Below, in pieces: positions 1-8,756 of a stretch of DNA of 50,949 bases. A model generated the notes under the pieces. That model saw nothing but the letters and a program-made list of their open reading frames with translations. It ran no database searches and was not told the DNA's origin. The stretch is from Candidatus Neomicrothrix sp. UBA881 (GTDB lineage Bacteria; Actinomycetota; Acidimicrobiia; Acidimicrobiales; MedAcidi-G1), in contig DBFL01000028.1 in the NCBI GenBank assembly GCA_002294285.1, positions 1-50,949 of the forward strand, given 5' to 3'. The position numbers and the translations under genes were made by a program. Position 1 is the first letter of the stretch. The number at the start of each line of letters is the position of its first letter.

Positions 1-858
1 TTACTCGAAGATGAGGAAAAGTCAGATGCCCTGGTTGCACGAGTTGGAAGGCGGGCAAAAGCTCGACTCCAAAAAAATAGAGAAAGAGCCGAAAGGTCAC
101 GTCAGCGTGCCAAAACGCTTGGAGGCTTACTCAGCACGGTTGCAACTTTAACTACTTGTAGTTTGGGACTTTTGTTGGTGTTAGGAGAAATCGGATTTGA
201 TTTAGGTCCTTTAATTGCTGGAGCTGGAATTGTAGGTTTCGCTGTTGGTTTTGGAGCTCAATCAGCAGTATCAGATTTTATTGCAGGCATATTTATACTT
301 GTTGAAGATCAGTATGCGGAAGGAGATTTTGTTGACCTTGGAGAAGCATCAGGCACAGTTGAACGGGTTTCTTTAAGAACTACAGTTCTTCGTGATGTTC
401 ATGGAGCAGTTTGGGTTGTACCTAATGGGGAAATTCGTCGAGTGTGCAACTCTTCACAAATATGGGCTCGTTCTGTTCTAGATATCGATGTCGCTTATGA
501 CACTGATATTGACTTGGCAGCAAGTGTTATTAAAGAAGTTGCTGATGACTTATGGAAAGAAGACCTTGAAACCGCAACAATTATTGAAGAGCCTGAAATT
601 TGGGGTGTTCAAAATTTTGGAGCCGATTCGATTTCTATTCGCTTAGCGGTAAAAACTGAAGCGGGAGAACAATGGTCGACTGCAAGGAAAATAAGAGCTC
701 GTCTTAAAAAGGCTTTCGATGAAAATGGAATAGAGATACCTTTCCCTCAAAGAACTGTCTGGGTAAGAGAAGTTGAAAATCAGGTAATAGTTGAAAAACC
801 AGATTCTCAAATAAGAAGAGACTTATTAGATGGCAGGTCTGGAAGTGATGCCGATTAA
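1..858 (+). CDS. MscS-family mechanosensitive channel (5' truncated by window edge)
   Basis: The reading frame is open from base 1, so the start lies outside the window; the TTG at 163 is an internal codon. The visible N-terminal part is basic and charged (about residues 1-45), followed by one hydrophobic segment and the MscS pore signature GIVGFAVGFGAQSAVSDFIAG (about residues 76-96). The beta-domain follows, with VEDQYAEGDFVDLG and VVPNGEI, then the alpha/beta C-terminal domain. In the family this inner-membrane channel releases solutes on hypo-osmotic shock. It ends four bases before the convergent transporter gene. The family call is firm; the substrate and gating class cannot be told. 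Confidence 0.9.
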   Translation, partial: LLEDEEKSDALVARVGRRAKARLQKNRERAERSRQRAKTLGGLLSTVATLTTCSLGLLLVLGEIGFDLGPLIAGAGIVGFAVGFGAQSAVSDFIAGIFILVEDQYAEGDFVDLGEASGTVERVSLRTTVLRDVHGAVWVVPNGEIRRVCNSSQIWARSVLDIDVAYDTDIDLAASVIKEVADDLWKEDLETATIIEEPEIWGVQNFGADSISIRLAVKTEAGEQWSTARKIRARLKKAFDENGIEIPFPQRTVWVREVENQVIVEKPDSQIRRDLLDGRSGSDAD

Positions 859-861
859 TAC

Positions 862-3735
862 CTATTGCATATCACTCCGACTAATAGCTCTAGTGTCTGT
901 TCCTAAATAACTAGCTATAACAATAGGATCGTTTCTAACTTCAGAAGGCTTACCTTCCGAGATGACTGTTCCTGCTTCTAGACAGTAAACACGGTCAGAA
1001 AGCGCCATGATCATTGGCATATCGTGTTCAATAACAAGCATGGATGCACCAAGTTCTTGTTGTATTTGTTTTAGAAGCGGACCAAAAGCTTCGGTTTCTC
1101 TTTGGGCGATGCCAGCCGTAGGTTCATCCAGACATAACATTTTTGCATCTAAAGCTAAAAGACCTGCCAATTCAACTATTCTTCTTGTTCCAGTAGACAG
1201 TTCGGCAATAAACGAGTCGGCATATCTGCCTAATCCTAAAAAGTCAATCAGTTCTGTGGCTTGGTTAGTTTTTTTAAGTTCACTACGAGTTGCATTTGGA
1301 AAAGATAAGGCGGTAGGTAATAGCCGGGTGCGGTGCCTGGCTTCAAGCGCTACTTGCACTGTTTCCCTAACAGTTAATTCGGGGAAAAGTTGAGCAGCTT
1401 GAAAAGTTCGACCCAAACCTTTTCGAGACCGTTTTGCTGCCGTTAAGGAAGTGACGTCATCACCCAAGAGAGTTACATTGCCGGTTGAATTAACATAGCC
1501 TCCGATAGCATTCATCAGCGTCGACTTACCAGCGCCATTAGTTCCGATAAGCCCCACGACTTCTCCCGCGGCAACATTTATATTCACAGCGTTAACTGCA
1601 ATAAGACCACCGTATGAAACTGAAACATTTTTAGTTTCTAATACAGTTCCGTAAATTGGAACGGAGTCGAGGTTTTTCCTTATTGATTCAGGTGGCTTAT
1701 TAGTTGTTTTAACTGGAGTGACTGGAAGTTTTTGTTCCGCCCAATTTAATAAAGCGTTTCTAGCTGAATAGGCGATTTGTACAAGACCACCTGGAAAATA
1801 CAGAAGTAGCACAAGAAGTCCGATACTTGAAGTGAAAAGTGGAACCAGATCGTTTTCTGGCCAAATAGCTGGTAATCCAATTACCCACATTGATCCGATC
1901 ACTGGTCCCATAAGCGTTCCTAGTCCACCAATCACAATCATTGAGACGACTTTGAGTGAATTGCTGATCATGAAGAATCTTTCAGTGAAAGGTATATTTT
2001 GCACTAGACCGCCTAACAGAGATCCTCCAAGGCCTGCTAAACATCCCGCTAAAGAAAAAGCAATCAATTTCGTTCTATGTGGCATTACCGTGTATGCAGC
2101 AGCAGTATTTTCATTTTCTCTTACAGCAATTATCGATCTTCCTATACCACTTTTTCTTAGTTTGTTAATTAGAAAAAGAGTGATAACCAAAGCTCCAAGA
2201 CAAATGAAATAATAGGATCTTTGACTTGCTAGTTCAATTGGACCAAAATTTCCTCTTCTAAACGGCACGCTTTGGTTATAACCCCCGCTAAGAACAGGTC
2301 GCCGATAAATGTATTGTGAAGCCGCCAAAGCGAAGGCAAATGTTGAAACTGCTAGAAGGAGGCCTTTGACGCGCAAAGCTCCTAGTCCAATCACTGCAGC
2401 TGAGATACCTGCTACCACACTTGCTAAAAGCATTGAAATCAGAAATGGAAATTTAGGCAAAGAAACAGAAAAAAGATGCCATTTTTCTCCTAAACCAACA
2501 CCAAAATCCAAGCCACGATTAAATCCAGCGGCGGACAGTGCTCCTATACCAGCAAAAGCCATTTGGCTTAGTGACAATTGTCCTGCCCATCCTGTAACGA
2601 CAGTAAGTGAGATAGCACAGATAGCAAATGCTAGAACACTAGCGTAGAGAAGATGTCTAGAAGGCAGAGTAACGATAAAAGGAAGAATCAAGGCAAAAAT
2701 TAACAAAAGTGAGAGAGTCACCGACGACAAATTTCTAACCCACCAAAACTGGTTCAGCCTTTCAGGAATTGGTTTTCTACGTGGGCTGAAGGAAAATGAA
2801 CTTTCTTCTGCAATGGAAGAACGACTTTGAAATGCCACTGCAATTGCTACTACTAAGAAAAGAATGAAATCTATAAGGCCTACTTGATCTAGAAAAATGA
2901 ATTGAATATGAGCCTGGGCAACCCCTATGGCTATTCCTGCTATTAGAGCCCTCGGAAATGAAGACATTCCAGCAATAACTGCTGCCGCTAGAGCTCGAGT
3001 CATGGTATTGGGACCAAGATTTGTTATTCCAGTAAGTGAACCTCTGCTTCCAGATAGAAGAAGGAGTGAAACACTTGAAAGAGCTCCGGCTACCGTCCAA
3101 ACGAAAAGTGAAACCACTTTTGGTTTAATTCCTGATAATTTTGCCAAATCTGCGTTATTTGCGGAGGCTTGAACTGTTTGCCCAAATATTGTTTTATTCA
3201 AAAACCAAGAAAGAGCTATGGTCAGGAGTGGTACGACTATCAAAATTGTTAATTTTGGCCCAGTAATTCGAAGTCCGAAAACATCATTCCATTTTCCAGA
3301 AATTGGAACCGGGAACCTGACACCTCTCTTACTTTCGATATCAGGATATGCAGCTAAAATCGCCTGCATTAGTTGCGCTATTCCAATAGTGGCAACTAGA
3401 ACGATTACTCTAGGTGCATTGAAAAGACGGCGGATTACAGCAAGTTCAATAATTGAGCCGACTAAAGTTCCAACTAGCAATGCAATTGGTAATGCGACCC
3501 AATAAGGAAAGTCATAGTTGATTACCATTAAGGCCATAAGACCCACTGCGGGTAAACCCATGTTTCCAACTGCAAGATTAATTACACGTGTTGAACGATA
3601 GATAAGAACAATTCCAAGAGCCAACAAGCCGAAGACCATTCCATTAATCAATCCGTCAAACCAAAGTTGGCGTGTGGTCCATACAGCAAGCAATTGTGAG
3701 GATTCAGGCAAAAGAATTTCTACATATCTATGCAT
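862..3735 (-). CDS. Fused branched-chain amino acid-type ABC transporter: LivH-LivM permeases plus LivG ATPase
   Basis: One 957-residue chain carries three transporter subunits. About residues 20-305 are a LivH-type permease (LINGMVFGLLALGIVLIYRS), about 340-660 a LivM-type permease (VTGWAGQLSLSQMAFAGIGA), and about 700-950 a LivG-type ATPase. The ATPase has Walker A GTNGAGKST near residue 730, signature LSTGTRRIVELAG, Walker B MLCLDEPTAG and switch His in VIEHDM. The ATG abuts the TAA of the upstream MFS-LivF gene, and the GGGAGGG ribosome site lies inside that gene's last codons, so the two are translationally coupled. In the family this imports branched-chain or other amino acids with a periplasmic binding protein; none is encoded here. 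Linkage to two proline-type enzymes hints at a cyclic amino acid substrate (inference). Confidence 0.93.
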   Translation of the reverse strand: MHRYVEILLPESSQLLAVWTTRQLWFDGLINGMVFGLLALGIVLIYRSTRVINLAVGNMGLPAVGLMALMVINYDFPYWVALPIALLVGTLVGSIIELAVIRRLFNAPRVIVLVATIGIAQLMQAILAAYPDIESKRGVRFPVPISGKWNDVFGLRITGPKLTILIVVPLLTIALSWFLNKTIFGQTVQASANNADLAKLSGIKPKVVSLFVWTVAGALSSVSLLLLSGSRGSLTGITNLGPNTMTRALAAAVIAGMSSFPRALIAGIAIGVAQAHIQFIFLDQVGLIDFILFLVVAIAVAFQSRSSIAEESSFSFSPRRKPIPERLNQFWWVRNLSSVTLSLLLIFALILPFIVTLPSRHLLYASVLAFAICAISLTVVTGWAGQLSLSQMAFAGIGALSAAGFNRGLDFGVGLGEKWHLFSVSLPKFPFLISMLLASVVAGISAAVIGLGALRVKGLLLAVSTFAFALAASQYIYRRPVLSGGYNQSVPFRRGNFGPIELASQRSYYFICLGALVITLFLINKLRKSGIGRSIIAVRENENTAAAYTVMPHRTKLIAFSLAGCLAGLGGSLLGGLVQNIPFTERFFMISNSLKVVSMIVIGGLGTLMGPVIGSMWVIGLPAIWPENDLVPLFTSSIGLLVLLLYFPGGLVQIAYSARNALLNWAEQKLPVTPVKTTNKPPESIRKNLDSVPIYGTVLETKNVSVSYGGLIAVNAVNINVAAGEVVGLIGTNGAGKSTLMNAIGGYVNSTGNVTLLGDDVTSLTAAKRSRKGLGRTFQAAQLFPELTVRETVQVALEARHRTRLLPTALSFPNATRSELKKTNQATELIDFLGLGRYADSFIAELSTGTRRIVELAGLLALDAKMLCLDEPTAGIAQRETEAFGPLLKQIQQELGASMLVIEHDMPMIMALSDRVYCLEAGTVISEGKPSEVRNDPIVIASYLGTDTRAISRSDMQ

Positions 3736-5973
3736 TTACCCTCCCTCATCACCTAGGAAAACAGCGCGGGCTAAATCGTCACGTTGTGACAGTTCGTGTG
3801 CTGAACCTTCGAAACGTACTTGCCCTTTTTCCAAGAAAATTGCCCTATCAGCGATTGAAAGCGCGATGTTTAAAGACTGCTCTACGACAATCATTGTTTG
3901 ACCTTTGTCTTGAAGTCTTTCGATAATGTTTAAAAGGTCTTGTACAACGGTTGGGGCAAGACCCAAAGACAACTCGTCAATCAGTAAAATTTCTGGCTCA
4001 TGAAGTAAAACACGTCCGAGTGACAACATTTGTTGTTGACCGCCTGACAATGATCCAGCTTTTTGTTTTCTTAGATTTTTTAGTTCTGGAAAAAGTTGGA
4101 AAACGTTGTCTATTCTTTGCTGAACGTCTTCTTTGTTTGCTTTATGGATAAAAGCACCCATTATTAGATTTTGTTGCACCGTCATGTCACTGAAAACTCC
4201 AGCACCCCCTGGAAGTTGTTGAATGCCGAGTTTTGCTCTTCTTTCTGGTGAAGCATAAGTGATTGTTTGCCCATTGAGTCTTATAACACCTCTTTTAGGA
4301 ACGCCGAGACCACTGATAACTCGAAGAAGAGTAGATTTACCAGCACCATTCGTACCTAAAAGTGCAAGTGTCTCACCTTTTTCCACTTCAAGAGAAATAT
4401 CAAAGAGAATTTGAACCGAACCATAAGAAAAATCGACGTTGTTCACATGTAAAGCGGGCACTTTTTCATTTGTATTTGACCTTCGGCGTTGCTCTTCTTG
4501 TTCTTCGAATAGTTCTTGAACGTTTAGAGAAAGATCGTTTCTTAAGAATTTTGCTCCTCTGTACATTATCCAACCACCAATTATTGAAGATGGCAGAGTA
4601 AGGACTATCACAGTGACTCGTGGACCCCATGTGTCTGTGAAAAGGAGAGAAATTAAACCCCCACCTGTTGCCCCAATGAAAAAAATGTAAAGGGTAACCA
4701 ATGCTGAACCGCTGCCTCGTAAACGGTAGGGAATAATAGCCTGAAGGATTGGGCTTACCATCGCGAAAGAGGCCGTAAGGAGGATCAAACTTGGAACTCC
4801 TGTTACTACAAATAAAGCTACATTTGGCATGAAAAATTGAATTGGTTTAAGTAAACCTGCTAGAGCAATTCCTAAACCAATTAGATGGAGAGTTCGCGTT
4901 GGGTTTTCACGCCAAAGGCGGTCAAATTTCGGACCTACCCAAATAAGAGCTATAACAGCGAATACACCTCCAGCCGTTCCACTGATTCCCCTTTCAAAAG
5001 CATCTAGTCCAAATTCATCTTCAAGAAACAGATTTTCTAAAACAGGCGCTGTAAATAACCCGAAACCAAGTGCGCTAAAAGCAACAACAACAGTTTTAAC
5101 TGTTTTTATTTGCAGCAAACGTGCAAATGCTGCTTCCATTGAAATTGGGAGGGGTTTATTTTCAATAAATGACTCTCCAAGAACATCGGTTTTTTCCCAC
5201 TTACCTCTTTCGGGTTCCTTTAAGAAAAATGAATACAAAGCGACGATTACAACTGGGATTCCTAATAAGTAGTAGCACCATCTCCAGCCATTTATTCCAT
5301 CTGAGCCATCTGCGATAAGAGCGATTGCGCCCACGAGGACTGGGCTTACAACTCTTAATCCGTTATTAATAATTCCAGTTAAAGAGCCAAGTCTTCCTCG
5401 GATGCCGATTGGGTAAGTGTCTGCAATTACAGAACTATGAACAGGAATTGTGCTTGCTTTTGCAATTCCAACACCAAACCTCGCCCAGAAGAACATGAAC
5501 GCGTTAACTGCCAGTCCTGAAAGGAAAACCATTCCAGCAAAAATTGAACTAGCCCAGCCTATTATTGGGATTCTTTTTAAGCGGTCTGCCATCCATCCCA
5601 TAGGCAGTGAACCTAAAACTACAAAGGCAGCTGAAGAACTTGCTATGAATGTAATTGTTCCATCGCTTACGCCAAAAGTATCTCTGATGTCCGGGGCTAA
5701 AACATTAATCGCTGCAGTTTGTAGTTCTTCCAAACCCGATAGCAGCGCAAGAGTAAAAAATGTTGCAGCTCCCCCGCCTAATCGGAGACCCTTTTTTAAA
5801 CTAATTCCTTCTGATTTTACGCCCGGAAGAAGATCGTCCGGGAAAATTATCTCCGACTCTCTTTTTTTTGACTCTCTTCGTTCTTCTTCGTCTATTACTA
5901 CAGCTGTTAATGAAGAGAGTTTATTTTCTTCATTTTCTTGAGAATCTGAATAACTTGAAGATCCTTTTTTCAT
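3736..5973 (-). CDS. MFS transporter fused to LivF-type ABC ATPase
   Basis: The 745-residue protein has an acidic, Ser/Glu-rich N-terminus (1-60), then an MFS permease of about 12 helices (about 65-480) with the motif-A loop GWMADRLKR and charged cytoplasmic loops. A LivF-type ATPase fills about 505-745: Walker A GTNGAGKST near residue 539, signature LSGGQQQMLSLGR, Walker B ILLIDELSLGLAP and switch region VVEQS. LivF normally pairs with LivG, which is on the next gene, so the ATPase probably completes that ABC transporter while the MFS part is an extra membrane domain of unknown role. I see no frameshift or stop between the domains, and there is a linker of about 25 residues, so it reads as a true fusion. 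Domain calls are firm; the joint function is unknown. Confidence 0.9.
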   Translation of the reverse strand: MKKGSSSYSDSQENEENKLSSLTAVVIDEEERRESKKRESEIIFPDDLLPGVKSEGISLKKGLRLGGGAATFFTLALLSGLEELQTAAINVLAPDIRDTFGVSDGTITFIASSSAAFVVLGSLPMGWMADRLKRIPIIGWASSIFAGMVFLSGLAVNAFMFFWARFGVGIAKASTIPVHSSVIADTYPIGIRGRLGSLTGIINNGLRVVSPVLVGAIALIADGSDGINGWRWCYYLLGIPVVIVALYSFFLKEPERGKWEKTDVLGESFIENKPLPISMEAAFARLLQIKTVKTVVVAFSALGFGLFTAPVLENLFLEDEFGLDAFERGISGTAGGVFAVIALIWVGPKFDRLWRENPTRTLHLIGLGIALAGLLKPIQFFMPNVALFVVTGVPSLILLTASFAMVSPILQAIIPYRLRGSGSALVTLYIFFIGATGGGLISLLFTDTWGPRVTVIVLTLPSSIIGGWIMYRGAKFLRNDLSLNVQELFEEQEEQRRRSNTNEKVPALHVNNVDFSYGSVQILFDISLEVEKGETLALLGTNGAGKSTLLRVISGLGVPKRGVIRLNGQTITYASPERRAKLGIQQLPGGAGVFSDMTVQQNLIMGAFIHKANKEDVQQRIDNVFQLFPELKNLRKQKAGSLSGGQQQMLSLGRVLLHEPEILLIDELSLGLAPTVVQDLLNIIERLQDKGQTMIVVEQSLNIALSIADRAIFLEKGQVRFEGSAHELSQRDDLARAVFLGDEGG

Positions 5974-6049
5974 TTTTCAGCTATCTCCATAGAGTGACAT
6001 TTTTTCACGTCACAGCTTATGAAGCACAGTGGGAAGCTTTTTTATTAAT

Positions 6050-6973
6050 TTAATTTGAGTCGCTAAAGATCATTTCTGCCACTATTAGGTCCCAAATGGC
6101 AAGTCCAACTGATTTAAACAGTGTTATAGCTTCTGGGTCAGTTCTTATGACGTTGCCACTAATTAAATCTAAGAAATCACCTTTGATGTTTTCAAAAGAC
6201 CAAGTGCTTTCCCGCTCTGCATTTATAAGTTCGCCAGCTTCTTCTTTGGCTGCTTTTTTATGGTCTACGTAAATTTCAGCAGTTTTGATAAGACCTATGT
6301 CAGCTTCTTTTTGTGCTTCGGAAAAAGATCCAATTAAGTTTAAATGAGTACCCGGCTTTACTGATTCAGTTGGGATTACCGCCGTTTTTGAGCTAGTGCA
6401 AGCACAGATTAAATTGCACGATGCTGTTTCTTCGGGTGATCCGGTATAAATCTCATACCCTTCTATGCCCAGTGTCTCAATAAATTCATTTGATGAATCT
6501 GGAGATCGTCCACAAATCAAAATTTTCTTGATACTTGGACGAACTGAAAGCATTGCTTCTATATGACCGCGTGCTTGAACTCCCGTTCCAAAAATGCCTA
6601 GAGTTTCTACATTTTTCGATGCGAGTATTTCTGTTGCAACTGCTGAAGCTGCTGGTGTTCGAAGTGTTGTTAAAGCTGAGCCATCAAAAGTTGCTTTCGG
6701 CACGCCAGTTTTTTTGTCGCAGTACAGATAGAAGCCGTGAACTAAAGGGAGACCAAGATTAGGATTTTCAGCCATCACGGTAACTAGTTTTATTCCTAGA
6801 CCTGTTGAAGAAACTGCTGGCATGAGAAGAAAATCTTCTCCCTCACCTAAAGGAATGTGTTCTCTGGGAATGGGTGAGTTGTCTGTTCTAGTAATAGTTT
6901 TTAAAGCAGAAATTGTCTTTTGTATTCCAAATGCAAAAATTTCGTCTGCTGAAAAGTGAGGGATTTTTTTCAT
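6050..6973 (-). CDS. Ornithine cyclodeaminase/mu-crystallin family protein, probable pyrroline-2-carboxylate reductase type
   Basis: 307 residues, full length for the family. The Rossmann motif GIFGTGVQARGHIEA is central, LTTLRTPAASAVAT precedes it (the substrate-proximal R-T-A-A region), and the family C-terminus TLFKSVGLAIWDL is present. Family members include ornithine cyclodeaminase, alanine dehydrogenase and delta1-pyrroline-2-carboxylate reductase. The ATG overlaps the TGA of the upstream proline-racemase-family gene by 4 nt (6970-6973). In characterised trans-3-hydroxyproline pathways a racemase-fold dehydratase makes pyrroline-2-carboxylate and an OCD-family enzyme reduces it to proline, so that role is the best guess here. 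Substrate is inference; the NAD(P)-binding fold is clear. Confidence 0.87.
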   Translation of the reverse strand: MKKIPHFSADEIFAFGIQKTISALKTITRTDNSPIPREHIPLGEGEDFLLMPAVSSTGLGIKLVTVMAENPNLGLPLVHGFYLYCDKKTGVPKATFDGSALTTLRTPAASAVATEILASKNVETLGIFGTGVQARGHIEAMLSVRPSIKKILICGRSPDSSNEFIETLGIEGYEIYTGSPEETASCNLICACTSSKTAVIPTESVKPGTHLNLIGSFSEAQKEADIGLIKTAEIYVDHKKAAKEEAGELINAERESTWSFENIKGDFLDLISGNVIRTDPEAITLFKSVGLAIWDLIVAEMIFSDSN

Positions 6974-7956
6974 CTGAGGTTAAATCCAAGACCAATTGGA
7001 TCACGAGGATCTAGTTCGAAAGAGTTCTTACTACAACAATAAGCTGAGCCTTCTACTGATGTAATAACAGTGTCTTCTTTTTCTTCGATTACCTGTCCTC
7101 TGAAAACTCCTCCGGCAATTCCAGAGTTTAAAAAAGGTTGACCAAGTTTTATTTGTTTTTCCTCATATAACAGCGCAAGACGAGCGGAGGTGCCAGAACC
7201 ACATGGTGAACGATCCACTTGTCCATCACCAAAAACGGTCACATTGCGCTGATGCAGAGGTACTTCTTCTAAAGTCTCATAGAAGATCGAACCATATATT
7301 CCTGAAAGTCTTTCATCAGAAGGGTGTTCAGCAAATTCTAGATTTTCTGCTTTTATTTCTCTGCTTATTTCAATTAACTCATTCAAATGTTCAGAAGTTG
7401 GTTCTAAATTTAATTGATCAGTTGAGATTGAAGCATAGAAGGCTCCTCCAAAAGAAATGTCGAGAGTTATAGGGCCAAATTTTGTATCTATTTCCAAATC
7501 TTTTGCAGTAACGAAAGAAGGAACATTCTCAAAACTAACGCTTTCAACTTTTCCGTCCAATATTTTGGCTTTTGTGAATAGCCTTCCAGAAGGTACGTCT
7601 ACAACCACTTCGATTACATCCGATTTTGATTTGATTAGACCACTGTCTATTGCCCATGTAACTACAGCAATAGTTCCATGTCCGCATGCTGTGCTGAAGC
7701 CATCAGAATGGAAGAAAACGACCCCAAAATCTCCATTTGCATCATCAGGGGGAACGATAAAACCTCCATACATATCTGCATGCCCCCTAGGTTCTTGAAC
7801 CAAGAACTTGCGAAGGTTATCGAGGTTTTTTTCAGCCCAAGAACGACGATCAATAACAGTTTCACCTTCCATTGGGCCAACGTCAACGATTCTGAAAGGT
7901 TCTCCAGCTGTGTGGTAGTCACAACTTTCAATATTTGCTTCTAAATCAAAGGACAT
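6970..7956 (-). CDS. Proline racemase superfamily enzyme (hydroxyproline epimerase / trans-3-hydroxyproline dehydratase-like)
   Basis: 328 residues, usual length. Family motifs are HTAGEPFRIV near the N-terminus, EPRGHADMYGG (about 55-65), ACGHGTIA with Cys91, and DRSPCGSGTSAR with Cys252. Cys91 and Cys252 are the two catalytic positions. Overall wording (EPRGH, FSTACGH) resembles the trans-3-hydroxy-L-proline dehydratase branch, yet that branch is known for Thr instead of the second Cys, while racemases and epimerases keep both. The biochemical call is therefore split between epimerase/racemase and dehydratase. It is the first gene of the four-gene minus-strand cluster and overlaps the OCD-family gene, supporting a proline or hydroxyproline catabolic role. 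Confidence 0.88.
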   Translation of the reverse strand: MSFDLEANIESCDYHTAGEPFRIVDVGPMEGETVIDRRSWAEKNLDNLRKFLVQEPRGHADMYGGFIVPPDDANGDFGVVFFHSDGFSTACGHGTIAVVTWAIDSGLIKSKSDVIEVVVDVPSGRLFTKAKILDGKVESVSFENVPSFVTAKDLEIDTKFGPITLDISFGGAFYASISTDQLNLEPTSEHLNELIEISREIKAENLEFAEHPSDERLSGIYGSIFYETLEEVPLHQRNVTVFGDGQVDRSPCGSGTSARLALLYEEKQIKLGQPFLNSGIAGGVFRGQVIEEKEDTVITSVEGSAYCCSKNSFELDPRDPIGLGFNLR

Positions 7957-8147
7957 GAGGAAACCTATTTTTTAACTTAGTCTCAGAACATACAAATATA
8001 GTGTGACTGACTTACAGAATCGAAATCTCATAATCGAAACCAAATAATGTTTAATTCTGAAGTTTAAAATATCTTAAAATATAAACCGTTCAGTAAGCAT
8101 TTTAAAAGTTTCTGACCTACGATTTTTATTTGAGCTTTGGAGGCAAT
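7957..8147. promoter_or_regulatory. Divergent promoter region between proline-type cluster and HD-domain gene
   Basis: This 191-nt AT-rich gap must hold start signals for both directions. The octamer AATCGAAA occurs twice as a direct repeat (8018-8025 and 8032-8039), and the sequence around 8067-8086 is a near-duplicated TAAAATAT. I cannot assign a confident -35/-10 pair. The direct repeats are 14 nt apart in start-to-start spacing, so a regulator site is possible but unproven. Confidence 0.35.
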
Positions 8148-8726
8148 ATGGAGGAAATTGAACAGCTACCAAGAGCTAGTTTCACTTCGTTTGCTGATTC
8201 CACAAAGGAAGATTGGCACTTAATTATGTCTCAGCGAGGCGAATTAGAAGCAGCGCTGCCCGGACGAATTCTTGAACAACTTGAGTTACTGCGAAATGAT
8301 TATGGAGGATTTCCAGTAGATCGACTAGAACACAGTGTTCAGACTGCAACTAGAGCTGAAAGAGATGGCCGCGACGATGAGTATATTATTTGTGCTTTAT
8401 TACATGACATTGGAGATGTTTTGACGCCTTATAATCATCCGGACGTAGCAGCAGCAATACTAAAACCTTTTGTTTCTTCTGCTAATCACTGGATGGTTGA
8501 AAATCATGGAGTCTTTCAAGGCTATTATTTCTGGCATCATCTGGGGGGTGATCGTAACGCTAGAGATGCATTTAAAGGAAGTGAGCATTATCACTATTGT
8601 GAGGAGTTTTGTTCCGAATATGACTCTCCAGCCTTTGACCCTTCATATAAGTCCAACCCTCTGGAGTATTATGAACCACTTATTAGGGATTTTTTTATCA
8701 AAAATCCATGGAAGAGTAATGATTAA
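8148..8726 (+). CDS. HD-domain protein, possibly PhnZ/MIOX-like diiron oxygenase class
   Basis: 192 residues. The ATG at 8148 is chosen because GGAGG (8139-8143) sits 4 nt upstream; a TTG at 8130 would put that site inside the gene. The core reads LEHSVQTATRAERDG, then ALLHDIGD, then NHPDVAAAI and WMVENHGVFQGYYFWHHLG. That gives an early His, an HD pair and later His residues able to bind one or two metals. The spacing of the first His and the LLHDIGD motif resembles HD proteins of phosphonate breakdown (PhnZ) and inositol oxygenase relatives rather than typical (p)ppGpp hydrolases. The neighbours do not settle the substrate. HD fold firm, chemistry unknown. Confidence 0.75.
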   Translation: MEEIEQLPRASFTSFADSTKEDWHLIMSQRGELEAALPGRILEQLELLRNDYGGFPVDRLEHSVQTATRAERDGRDDEYIICALLHDIGDVLTPYNHPDVAAAILKPFVSSANHWMVENHGVFQGYYFWHHLGGDRNARDAFKGSEHYHYCEEFCSEYDSPAFDPSYKSNPLEYYEPLIRDFFIKNPWKSND

Positions 8727-8756
8727 TTTTCAAATCCACGGTTCATTGCGCTAATC

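Noticed and set aside
2777..3100. Serine-rich open frame opposite or within the LivHMG gene
   Set aside because: It is an alternative frame of a strongly supported transporter gene; its Ser-rich composition is what a shifted frame of membrane-helix codons gives.
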